Source: Variovorax paradoxus NBRC 15149 (lineage in GTDB: Bacteria; Pseudomonadota; Gammaproteobacteria; Burkholderiales; Burkholderiaceae_C). From it: a stretch of 64,000 nucleotides of DNA. The notes below the pieces were generated by a model, which saw only the letters and a list, made by a program, of their open reading frames with translations, was not told the DNA's origin and did not search any database. The DNA lies in NCBI RefSeq assembly GCF_001591365.1, contig NZ_BCUT01000001.1, positions 1,860,001-1,924,000 of the forward strand, in the 5' to 3' direction. Below are positions 9,224 through 16,641 of this stretch, one piece after another; the stretch's first letter is position 1, and every line of letters begins with the position of its first letter. The translations under genes and the position numbers were made by a program.

Positions 9224-9970
9224 TTAGTAAGTGGAGCGGCCGCCGGACAGGTCGAACACGGCGCCGGTGGAGAACGAGCAATCTTCGGTGCAGAGCCAGC
9301 CGACCATCGCGGCCACCTCCTCCACCGTGCCGAAGCGGCCCATGGGAATCTTCGAGAGCATGAATGCGATGTGCTCCGGTGTCATCTGGTCGAAGATGGC
9401 GGTCTTCACCGCCGCGGGCGTCACGCAGTTGACGCGGATGCCGGTGTCGGCCAGCTCCTTGCCCAGCGACTTGGTGAGCGCAATGACGGCGGCCTTGCTT
9501 GCACTGTACGCGCTGGCGTTCGGGTTGCCCTCCTTGCCCGCGACCGAAGCGATGTTGACGATGCGGCCGTAACCCTGCGCGCGCATCTGCGCCACCACTT
9601 CGCGGCAGCACAGGAAGACGCCGTTGATGTTGACCTCCATCACCTGCCGCCAATCGTCCACCGGGTAGTCCCACAGCCTGGTGTTGGGACCGGTGATGCC
9701 GGCGCTGTTGACCAGCGCATCGATGCGCGGCGAATGCGCGAGCGTGGCCGCCACGGCCGCAGCGACGGAAGCCTGCTGCGCCACGTCGGCCTTCACGGCA
9801 AAGGCCTTGGGGCCGAGCGCCGCCGCGGCCTTGCCGGCGGCAGCCTCGTCGCGGTCCCAGAGCGTGACGCTGCCGCCCGATGCGATCAGCCGCTCGGCAA
9901 TGCCGTAGCCCAACCCCGCCGCGCCGCCGGTCACCACCGCGTGGCGGCCCGCGAAGTCGAGCTGGTTCAT
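9224..9970 (-). CDS. SDR-family NAD(P)-dependent sugar or sugar-acid dehydrogenase
   Basis: This is a 248-residue classical short-chain dehydrogenase. The nucleotide-binding motif TGGAAGLGYGIAE is at residues 14-26, NSAG is near residue 90, the catalytic Ser is in NIASVAGKEGNPNASAYSAS, and Tyr and Lys follow as YSASK. The ATG overlaps the stop of the preceding SDR gene (ATGA), so the pair is translationally coupled. In sugar-acid operons of this type the second SDR often oxidises the free sugar (fucose, arabinose or galactose type) or is a second keto-deoxy-acid dehydrogenase. Which of these applies here is not decidable from sequence alone. Confidence 0.85.
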   Translation of the reverse strand: MNQLDFAGRHAVVTGGAAGLGYGIAERLIASGGSVTLWDRDEAAAGKAAAALGPKAFAVKADVAQQASVAAAVAATLAHSPRIDALVNSAGITGPNTRLWDYPVDDWRQVMEVNINGVFLCCREVVAQMRAQGYGRIVNIASVAGKEGNPNASAYSASKAAVIALTKSLGKELADTGIRVNCVTPAAVKTAIFDQMTPEHIAFMLSKIPMGRFGTVEEVAAMVGWLCTEDCSFSTGAVFDLSGGRSTY

Positions 9971-10701
9971 ATGGTGATGCCGCCGTCCACCGTGAAGGCC
10001 TGGCCGGTGGCGAACACCGATTCGTCGCTCGCCAGGAACACCACCACGGGTGCGATCTCCTCGGCTTGCGCAAGCCGCCCCATGGGCTGGCGCGCGATGA
10101 AGGCCTTGCGCGCCGCTTCGGGGTCTTCGTTGGCATTGATGCGCTCGCCGAGCGAGGGCGTGTCGACCGTGCCGGGACACACCGCATTGCAGCGGATGCC
10201 GCGCGCCACGAAGTCCGCCGCCACGCTCTTGGTCAGGCCCAGCACCGCGGCCTTGGTGGTGCCGTAGACGAAGCGGTTGGGCAGGCCCTTCATGCTGGAG
10301 CAGACGCTCGCCATGTTGATGATGCTGCCGCGCCCCGCAGCCAGCATGCCGGGCAGCGCGGCCTGGATGGTCCAGAACTGCGCGCGCACGTTGAGGGTGA
10401 ACGCGAATTCGAGGTCCTTGTCGGTGGCCTCGAGCGCGGTGCCGTTGTGCACCACGCCGGCGCAGTTGAACAGCACGTCGAGCGCGGGAAGACTCTTGAA
10501 GAAGGCGCCGATCGCGTCCTTGTCGAGCACGTCGAGCCTGGCCGTGCGCACGTTGGCAACGCCCGCGTAGCGCTCGAGCAGCTTCTCATTCACGTCGGTC
10601 GCCCACACCTGCGCGCCTTCGGCGGCCATGGCGAGCACGCTCGCGTGGCCGATGCCTTGTCCGGCCGCCGTCACGAGCACGGTCTTGCCCTTGAGTCTCA
10701 T
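9967..10701 (-). CDS. SDR dehydrogenase, 2-keto-3-deoxy-L-fuconate dehydrogenase-like
   Basis: This is a 244-residue SDR with strong resemblance to the KDF-dehydrogenase / human BDH2 (DHRS6) group. The cofactor motif is LVTAAGQGIGHASV instead of TGxxxGIG, followed by VWATDVNEKLLE, FNCAGVVHNGT, and the active-site stretch NMASVCSSMKGLPNRFVYG with the following TTK (Tyr and Lys). The C-terminal half has SVAADFVARGIRCNAVCPGT. These enzymes oxidise the C4 hydroxyl of 2-keto-3-deoxy sugar acids to give 2,4-diketo acids. It is first in a minus-strand operon with a second SDR and the matching FAH-type hydrolase, divergent from the GntR regulator and the dehydratase. Confidence 0.85.
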   Translation of the reverse strand: MRLKGKTVLVTAAGQGIGHASVLAMAAEGAQVWATDVNEKLLERYAGVANVRTARLDVLDKDAIGAFFKSLPALDVLFNCAGVVHNGTALEATDKDLEFAFTLNVRAQFWTIQAALPGMLAAGRGSIINMASVCSSMKGLPNRFVYGTTKAAVLGLTKSVAADFVARGIRCNAVCPGTVDTPSLGERINANEDPEAARKAFIARQPMGRLAQAEEIAPVVVFLASDESVFATGQAFTVDGGITI

Positions 10702-10784
10702 GCATGTCTCCTTGGAAAGTGGCGCACCGGCCGTTCAGCGTTCAGGGTTTGGCCCGATGGCAGCGGCGCGGTACGGATCGTATT

Positions 10785-10820
10785 CTGAATTGGCCTTACC
10801 ACTTGTCCAATTCAGGACAA
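10785..10820. promoter_or_regulatory. Palindromic operator candidate in the divergent sugar-acid promoter region
   Basis: Two overlapping inverted repeats sit between the divergent genes. TTGTCC-AATTCA-GGACAA (10803-10820) is an 18-bp palindrome, and CTGAATTGG (10785-10793) pairs with CCAATTCAG (10807-10815). Its position 17 bp before the regulator's probable GTG start and about 80 bp from the SDR start fits autoregulation and shared control by the FadR-type protein. Binding is inferred, not shown. Confidence 0.55.
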
Positions 10821-10837
10821 CCCTTAACCCCACCACC

Positions 10838-11584
10838 GTGCCGCTCCAGACCGTCGAACCCCAGCGCCTCTATCGCCAGATTGCCGACCAGCTCCGCGGG
10901 CTGATCGGCAAGGGCGAGTTCGCCGTCGGCGCGCGGCTGCCGGCGGAGCGCGACCTGGCCCAGCAGCTCGGCGTGAGCCGGCCCTCGGTGCGCGAGGCGC
11001 TGATCGCGCTCGAGGTCGAGGGCTGGGTCGAGGTTCGCACGGGTTCGGGCGTGTATGTGCTGGACCGCTCGCACCGCGCGAGCAAGCCGGTGGCGCCCAC
11101 CGAATGGGGCCCGCTGGAGCTGATCCGCGCGCGCCGCGTGATCGAGGGCGAGACCGCCGCCATTGCGGCTGCCATGGGCAAGCGCAAGGACATCGACGCC
11201 ATGAGCCGCGCCATCGAAACGATGCGCGGGCTCGCCGACCGCGAAATACTGCCGCTCGAGGGCGACCGCGAATTCCACGTGGCCATCGTCAATGCCAGCG
11301 GCAACGCCGTGCTGGTGGAAACGGTGCAGAGCTTCTGGGATTCGCGCAACGGCCCGATCTTCACGCGGCTGGGCGGCTACTTCGAGACGGTGGCCTCCTG
11401 GCGCTCGGCCATTGCCGAGCACGAGGCCATCCGCGACGCCGTGGCCGCGCGCGACCCCGAGGCCGCGCGCGCCGCCATGCACGCCCACATGGACAACTCG
11501 CACCAGCGGTTCAGCGCGAGCTGGCGCCGCGCGAAAAAAACCGCTCCTCCTTCCGATTCCCACACAACACGAGTTCCACGATGA
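10838..11584 (+). CDS. GntR-family transcriptional regulator, FadR/FCD subfamily
   Basis: This is a 248-residue regulator if the GTG at 10838 is used. The N-terminal winged helix reads RLYRQIADQLRGLIGKGEF, then RLPAERDLAQQLGVSRPSVR and EALIALEVEGWVEVRTGSGV. The all-helical FCD domain follows, with the metal/effector residues of DREFHVAIVNASGN and a conserved EHEAIRDAVAARDPEAARAAM tail. An ATG at 10757 would extend it, but the extension does not look like GntR sequence and would cover the operator. The 3' end overlaps the dehydratase start by ATGA. It probably represses both divergent operons until a sugar acid or keto-deoxy acid is present. Confidence 0.88.
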   Translation: MPLQTVEPQRLYRQIADQLRGLIGKGEFAVGARLPAERDLAQQLGVSRPSVREALIALEVEGWVEVRTGSGVYVLDRSHRASKPVAPTEWGPLELIRARRVIEGETAAIAAAMGKRKDIDAMSRAIETMRGLADREILPLEGDREFHVAIVNASGNAVLVETVQSFWDSRNGPIFTRLGGYFETVASWRSAIAEHEAIRDAVAARDPEAARAAMHAHMDNSHQRFSASWRRAKKTAPPSDSHTTRVPR

Positions 11585-13107
11585 ATCCCTTCATTCGCCT
11601 GCATCCGGCCGACGATGTCGTGATCGCGCGCAGCCAGCTGGTCGGCGGCGCCAAGGTCGAAGACTTTGCCGTGCGCGGCCTGATTCCCGCCGGGCACAAG
11701 GTGGCGACGCACGCCATTGCCGCCGGCGAACCGGTGCGCCGCTACAACCAGATCATCGGCTTCGCGAGCAAGCCGATTGCGGCCGGCGAGCATGTGCACA
11801 CGCACAACCTCGACATGGGCCCCGACAAGGGCGACTTCGAACGCGACTACGCCTTCGGCGCCGACGTGAAGCCCGCGCCCGCGAAGCGCGAGGCCACCTT
11901 CATGGGCATCAGGCGGGCCGACGGCCGCGTGGCCACGCGCAACTACATCGGCGTGCTCACGAGCGTGAACTGCTCGGCCACTGCAGCGCGCGCCATTGCG
12001 GACCACTTTTCGCGCAAGACCAATCCATCGGCGCTGGCCGGCTACCCGAACGTCGACGGCATCGTGGCCCTCACCCACGGCACGGGCTGCGGCATGGACA
12101 CGCAGGGCATGGGCATGCAGATCCTGGAGCGCACGCTCACGGGCTATGCCACGCACCCCAACTTCGCGGGCGTGCTGGTGGTGGGCCTGGGCTGCGAGGC
12201 GAACCAGATCAATGCCTGGCTCGCGACCGGCCACCTGGCCGAAGGCGAGAACTTCCGCACCTTCAACATCCAGGACACCGGCGGCACGCGCAAGACGGTG
12301 GAGAAAGGCATTGCACTGATCAACGAGATGCTGCCGCGCGCCAATGCGGTCAAGCGCGAGCCCTGCAGCGCAGCGCACATCACGATCGGGCTGCAGTGCG
12401 GCGGCTCGGACGGGTACTCCGGCATCAGCGCCAATCCGGCCCTCGGTGCGGCGGTCGACCTGCTGGTGGCGCACGGCGGCACGGCTATCCTCAGCGAAAC
12501 GCCCGAGGTCTACGGCGCCGAGCATCTGCTCACGCGCCGCGCCGTCCGGCGCGAGGTCGGCCAGAAGCTGGTGGACCGCATCAAGTGGTGGGAGCACTAC
12601 ACCGCAATCAACGAAGGCGAGATGAACAACAACCCCTCGCCGGGCAACAAGGCCGGCGGCCTGACGACCATCCTTGAAAAATCGCTCGGCGCGGTGGCCA
12701 AGGGCGGCACCAGCAACCTCGAGGCGGTGTACGAATACGCCGAGCCGGTCACGGCGCACGGCTTCGTCTACATGGACACGCCGGGCTACGACCCGGTGAG
12801 CGCCACTGGGCAGGTCGCGGGCGGCGCGAACATCATCTGCTTCACCACCGGACGCGGCTCGGCCTACGGCTGCGCGCCCTCTCCTTCGCTCAAGCTTGCG
12901 ACCAACTCGGCGCTGTGGCAGCGGCAGGAAGAAGACATGGACATCAACTGCGGCGAGATCGTGGATGGCACCAGCTCGATCCAGGAGATGGGCCAGCGCA
13001 TCTTCGAACTGGTGCTGGCCACCGCGTCCGGCGAGCCTTCGAAGAGCGAGAAACATGGCTACGGCCAGAATGAATTCGTGCCGTGGCAAGTCGGCGCCGT
13101 GATGTAA
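11581..13107 (+). CDS. UxaA/GarD-family sugar-acid dehydratase (altronate dehydratase-like)
   Basis: This is a 508-residue hydro-lyase of the altronate/galactarate dehydratase family. The N-terminal SAF-like domain (about 1-95) includes IPAGHKVATHAIAAGEPV and HVHTHNL. The large C-terminal catalytic domain carries conserved cysteines in TSVNCSATAA, THGTGCGMDTQG and VGLGCEANQI, and GLQCGGSDGYSGISANPA. It would convert an aldonate to a 2-keto-3-deoxy-aldonate. The divergent KDF-dehydrogenase-like SDR and FAH hydrolase fit the next two steps, so the real substrate is probably an L-fuconate, arabinonate or galactonate-type acid and not altronate; that is inference from context. Confidence 0.88.
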   Translation: MNPFIRLHPADDVVIARSQLVGGAKVEDFAVRGLIPAGHKVATHAIAAGEPVRRYNQIIGFASKPIAAGEHVHTHNLDMGPDKGDFERDYAFGADVKPAPAKREATFMGIRRADGRVATRNYIGVLTSVNCSATAARAIADHFSRKTNPSALAGYPNVDGIVALTHGTGCGMDTQGMGMQILERTLTGYATHPNFAGVLVVGLGCEANQINAWLATGHLAEGENFRTFNIQDTGGTRKTVEKGIALINEMLPRANAVKREPCSAAHITIGLQCGGSDGYSGISANPALGAAVDLLVAHGGTAILSETPEVYGAEHLLTRRAVRREVGQKLVDRIKWWEHYTAINEGEMNNNPSPGNKAGGLTTILEKSLGAVAKGGTSNLEAVYEYAEPVTAHGFVYMDTPGYDPVSATGQVAGGANIICFTTGRGSAYGCAPSPSLKLATNSALWQRQEEDMDINCGEIVDGTSSIQEMGQRIFELVLATASGEPSKSEKHGYGQNEFVPWQVGAVM

Positions 13108-13114
13108 GGAACCT

Positions 13115-14179
13115 ATGCCCCAAACCCTTTCCTCCTCTGTTCTGCGATCGCAATGCGCCCGCATCCTCGAAGCCGCCGGCAGCACGCCGGCCGAAGCCGC
13201 GCAGGTGGCCGACAACCTGGTGCTGGCCAACCTGAGCGGCCATGATTCGCATGGCGTGGGCATGCTGCCGCGCTATGTCGATGCGGTGGCCGAAGGCGGC
13301 CTCGTGCCCAATGCCGCGGTCAAGATCAACACCGACATCGGCACGCTGCTCGCGCTCGACGGCCAGCATGGCTATGGCCAGATCGTCGGCGTGCAGGCGA
13401 TGGAACTCGGCATTGCACGGGCGAAGCAGCACGGCAGCTGCATCTTCACGCTCGCCAATGCACACCACCTGGGCCGCATCGGGCACTTTGCCGAAATGGC
13501 AACGGCCAAGGGCCTGGTCTCGATGCACTTCGTCAACGTGCTGTCGCGGCCCGTGGTAGCGCCGTGGGGCGGCGGCGACGGGCGCTTCGGCACCAACCCG
13601 TGCTGCATCGGCATTCCACTCGCAGGCGCCGAGCCCTTCCTGCTCGACTTTGCGACCAGCCGCGTGGCGCAGGGCAAGATGCGCGTCGCCCACAACAAGG
13701 GCGAACGCGTGCCCGACGGCTACCTGATCGACGAGCGCGGCGCGCCCACCAACGACCCGGGCGTGGTGGTGGTGCCGCAGGCCAACGGCCTGTTCGGCGC
13801 GCTCATGACCTTCGGCGAACACAAGGGCTACGGCATGGCGATGGCCTGCGAGCTGCTGGGCGGCGCGCTCACCGGCGGCGGCACCTGGCACCGCCCGGCC
13901 GACACGGCGCGCACGGTGCTCAACGGCATGCTGACGATCCTGATCGACCCCGCCAAATTGGGAACTCAGGAGAGCTTCGCGCAGGAGGCGACGGCCTTCG
14001 TCGAGTGGCTGCGCCAGAGCCCGCCGGGCGCCGGCTTCGACCAGGTACAGATCGCGGGCGAGCCGGAGCGCGCTGCACGCGTGGCGCGCGAGCGCGACGG
14101 CATCTGGCTGGACGATGCGACCTGGGGCGAGATCGTCGCGGCCGGAACCAAGGTGGGCGTGGCGGTCGCCGCCGCGTAA
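13115..14179 (+). CDS. Ldh2/malate-lactate dehydrogenase-family oxidoreductase
   Basis: This is a 354-residue NAD(P)-dependent 2-hydroxy-acid dehydrogenase of the Ldh2 (malate, L-lactate, ureidoglycolate, delta1-piperideine) family. Typical blocks are ANLSGHDSHGVGMLPRYVDA (active-site His), ANAHHLGRIGHFAEMA, RFGTNPCCIGIPL and GEHKGYGMAMACELLGGALT. It starts 7 bp behind the dehydratase gene on the same strand. Within a route that ends in pyruvate plus lactate or glycolate, it could oxidise or reduce the hydroxy-acid product, or act on a sugar-acid intermediate. The substrate is not identifiable. Confidence 0.88.
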   Translation: MPQTLSSSVLRSQCARILEAAGSTPAEAAQVADNLVLANLSGHDSHGVGMLPRYVDAVAEGGLVPNAAVKINTDIGTLLALDGQHGYGQIVGVQAMELGIARAKQHGSCIFTLANAHHLGRIGHFAEMATAKGLVSMHFVNVLSRPVVAPWGGGDGRFGTNPCCIGIPLAGAEPFLLDFATSRVAQGKMRVAHNKGERVPDGYLIDERGAPTNDPGVVVVPQANGLFGALMTFGEHKGYGMAMACELLGGALTGGGTWHRPADTARTVLNGMLTILIDPAKLGTQESFAQEATAFVEWLRQSPPGAGFDQVQIAGEPERAARVARERDGIWLDDATWGEIVAAGTKVGVAVAAA

Positions 14180-14194
14180 AGCCCGCGTTTCCTT

Positions 14195-15082
14195 CTAGCG
14201 CCGCGCCTTGCGCGACTTCTGGCTCAGCACGATCGCAATGCCGCCCAGGATGGCCACCGAGGCGGCCGCCAGCCGCGGCGTGATCGCCTCCGACAGCAGC
14301 AGCACGCCGCCGAACGCAGCCAGGAGCGGCACCGACAGCTGCACGGTGGCCGCTTGCATGGCCGACAGGCGCGCGAGCGCCGCATACCAGACGACATAGC
14401 CGAGCCCCGAGGTCAAGGCGCCGGAAGCCACGGCCAGCGCGATGCCGGTGGCATCCGCATGGGCGCGCATCATGAAGGCAAGGCTCAGCGCCAGGGCCAG
14501 CGGTACGGCCCGCAAGAAGTTGCGGCCCGTGGCGGCCAGCGGATCGGGCACGCCGCGGCCGCGCAGCGAATACACGCCCCACGCCACCCCGGCGATGGCC
14601 ATCAGCACGGCGCCGAGCAGCGGCGGCGCCGCAACGCCCGGCAGCACCAGGTAGACCAGCCCGCCGGCCGCCAGCACGAAGCCGATCCATGCCGCGGGCC
14701 CGAAGCGCTCGCCCGAGCCCAGGCCCGCGCCCAGCATCGTGAGCTGCACCGCACCGAACAGGATCAGCGCGCCCGTGCCCGCGGAGAGGCTCAGGTAGGC
14801 GAAGGAAAAGAACGCGACGTAGGCGAACAGCATGGCGGCCGCGAGCCAGTCGGCACGGCCGGGCACGGCAGGCCGGGCGCGGAACTGCACGACCAGCGCG
14901 AGCGTGAGCGCACCGGAAACCAGCCGGATGCTGCCGAAGCTGGCCGGATCGATGCCCCGCTGCTGCAACGCGAGCCGGCACAGCAGCGAGTTGGCCGCGA
15001 ATGCGAGCATGGCCACCGCGGTCAGCGCGACGGTCTGCAGGGTGGACGGCGCGCGGCGCACCTCGGAGATGGCTTCAGACAT
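14195..15082 (-). CDS. EamA/DMT-superfamily transporter
   Basis: This is a 295-residue inner-membrane protein with ten hydrophobic segments in two EamA repeats, ending in the basic tail QKSRKARR. Representative segments are VAMLAFAANSLLCRLAL and ILFGAVQLTMLGAGLGSGE in the first half and PLLAAFGGVLLLSEAITPRL in the second, the typical last-helix signature. It converges on the Ldh2 gene (15 bp apart) and its start overlaps the stop of the DUF2182 gene by 8 bp (ATGTCTGA), which suggests co-transcription. The function is likely efflux or uptake of a small metabolite; the substrate is unknown. Confidence 0.85.
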   Translation of the reverse strand: MSEAISEVRRAPSTLQTVALTAVAMLAFAANSLLCRLALQQRGIDPASFGSIRLVSGALTLALVVQFRARPAVPGRADWLAAAMLFAYVAFFSFAYLSLSAGTGALILFGAVQLTMLGAGLGSGERFGPAAWIGFVLAAGGLVYLVLPGVAAPPLLGAVLMAIAGVAWGVYSLRGRGVPDPLAATGRNFLRAVPLALALSLAFMMRAHADATGIALAVASGALTSGLGYVVWYAALARLSAMQAATVQLSVPLLAAFGGVLLLSEAITPRLAAASVAILGGIAIVLSQKSRKARR

Positions 15083-15890
15083 GCGCCCCCACCATGAAGA
15101 CGGCCCAGCCCAAGAGCGCAAACCCGAGCGGCGCGCTCAGGCGATGGCCCCAGGGAACGTTCTTTTCCAGCGCCATGACGGCGGCCAGCAGCAGCATCCA
15201 GCCGAGGCTGCCGGTGCCGAGTGCGAACATCAGCAGCATCAGCGCCCAGCAGCAGCCGACGCAGAAGAGGCCATGGTGCGTGCCCAGCGCAAACGCCTGG
15301 CGCGCCTGCGCGTGGCCGCGCCAGTGCTCGATGACAAAGCTGAGCGGCGTGCGGCACTTCTCGAGGCACTTGTGCTTGAGGCGGCTGAACTGGAAGGCGC
15401 CGGCCAGCGCGATGGTCGCGGCGCCGATCACCCAGCCGTGCCAGGCCAGCGTGGGCGCGCTCGCGAGCAGCGCCAGCACCGCGCTGTGGAGCCCGTGCGC
15501 CAGCAGCCCGAAGGCACCCCACACGGCGATGTAGCCGAGCCCCAGCAGCACGAGCAGGCGCGCATGGTCCGCACGCCCCGCGGTCAGGCGGTCGAAGGCG
15601 TTGAACAGCGGCAGCGTGGTCGGCAGCATCATGGCCATGGTCATGAGGATCCACGCCACCGCATAGAGCACTGCGGGCACGACCACGCCGCCGGCAGGAA
15701 TGGCCTGGCACAGGAACGCGGCCGGCCCCGAGGCGGTCCAGTCGCCGTGTTCGAGATAGCGCCCGTAGGGGCTGCGCGCCCAGGCCCACAACGCCATCCA
15801 CGCAAGCGCGGCCAGCGCAGCGAGAACCGGCAGGAACACGCGGCGGTGGCGGATGACGTTGCGCGGCGGCAAGCCGGCCGCGGGGTTCAT
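15075..15890 (-). CDS. DUF2182 integral membrane protein
   Basis: This is a 271-residue multi-spanning membrane protein of the DUF2182 family, described as a predicted metal-binding integral membrane protein. Visible family blocks are AWILMTMAMMLPTTLPLFNA, FQFSRLKHKCLEKCRTPLSF (with CLEKC) and THHGLFCVGCCWALMLLMFA (with CxxCC). About six or seven hydrophobic helices can be traced. It starts in an ATGA overlap with the DUF1326 gene, a pairing seen repeatedly in proteobacteria, so the two proteins probably act together. No enzymatic role is established. Confidence 0.85.
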   Translation of the reverse strand: MNPAAGLPPRNVIRHRRVFLPVLAALAALAWMALWAWARSPYGRYLEHGDWTASGPAAFLCQAIPAGGVVVPAVLYAVAWILMTMAMMLPTTLPLFNAFDRLTAGRADHARLLVLLGLGYIAVWGAFGLLAHGLHSAVLALLASAPTLAWHGWVIGAATIALAGAFQFSRLKHKCLEKCRTPLSFVIEHWRGHAQARQAFALGTHHGLFCVGCCWALMLLMFALGTGSLGWMLLLAAVMALEKNVPWGHRLSAPLGFALLGWAVFMVGAHV

Positions 15891-16489
15891 GAATCAAAGA
15901 CGAAGGTGCTCTGCAGGGCGTTGTGGTTCTTGATGTCGAGGTCGATGCCGAGGGCGGGGTTCTTCGAGCGGTAGGTGGGCGCCTTGCCGACGAACACCGG
16001 CGCGCCCGGCACCGTGGAGAACACAGTGTCCGACAGCGTGGTCTGCCCGCCGGTCGCGCCGCGGTAGGGTTCGAGCTCCGCGTAGTAGTCCTTGCCGATC
16101 TCCAGCTCGCCCTTGCCTTCGTTCACCGTGAAGCGAATGGGCGCCCGCTCGACCGACACCACCTGGCCGATGAGGGCGGCCAGGTCGGCGATCGGGCCGC
16201 CGGCCTTGCCGGTGTAGACCTTGAGCAGCGCCTCTTCCTGTTCCTTGGAGGCTTTGTCGTCGACGAAGATCGCCGCCGTCCAGTTGCCTTCGAGGATGTT
16301 CCCGGGCACATGCGCCACGGCCGCGATGGTGTTGCCGCCGACGTCGACGCCGTCGATGGTTCCCTTGTCGATGCGCCACGCGACGATGGTGTCGCAGGTG
16401 CCGTTGTCAGGGTCCTCGCCGATCCAGCAGGGACACAGGACGTTGCAGTTGCATACCTCGAGCAGGCGACCTTCCAGGTGATAGCTCAT
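15887..16489 (-). CDS. DUF1326 domain protein
   Basis: This is a 200-residue soluble protein of the DUF1326 family. The N-terminus MSYHLEGRLLEVCNCNVLCP places a CxCxxxCPC cysteine cluster at residues 13-20, suggestive of metal or redox chemistry. DNGTCDTIVAWRIDKGTIDG and GVDVGGNTIAAVAHVPGN follow, as in other family members. It is the first gene of a three-gene minus-strand unit (DUF1326-DUF2182-EamA) with overlapping junctions. The biochemical role is unknown. The conserved pairing with the cysteine-bearing membrane protein DUF2182 suggests a shared metal-handling or redox function, which is inference. Confidence 0.85.
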   Translation of the reverse strand: MSYHLEGRLLEVCNCNVLCPCWIGEDPDNGTCDTIVAWRIDKGTIDGVDVGGNTIAAVAHVPGNILEGNWTAAIFVDDKASKEQEEALLKVYTGKAGGPIADLAALIGQVVSVERAPIRFTVNEGKGELEIGKDYYAELEPYRGATGGQTTLSDTVFSTVPGAPVFVGKAPTYRSKNPALGIDLDIKNHNALQSTFVFDS

Positions 16490-16641
16490 ACGAACCTCCG
16501 TTCAGAAGCCACACGAACACGGAACTTGTCGCCGCGACTCAGCGGCAAGGGGGGCGTTGATCCTACGCTTCGCAACCGGGCAAGTCGAGCACGATGCCCG
16601 GCCGCGCGCACTACCCTGGGTACCCCATTGCCGCCAGTGGA

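Noticed and set aside
11377..13263. 628-codon minus-strand frame opposite the UxaA-like dehydratase
   Set aside because: Its composition is typical of a shadow frame (Arg/His/Ala-rich, no motifs), and the plus strand encodes a convincing full-length protein.
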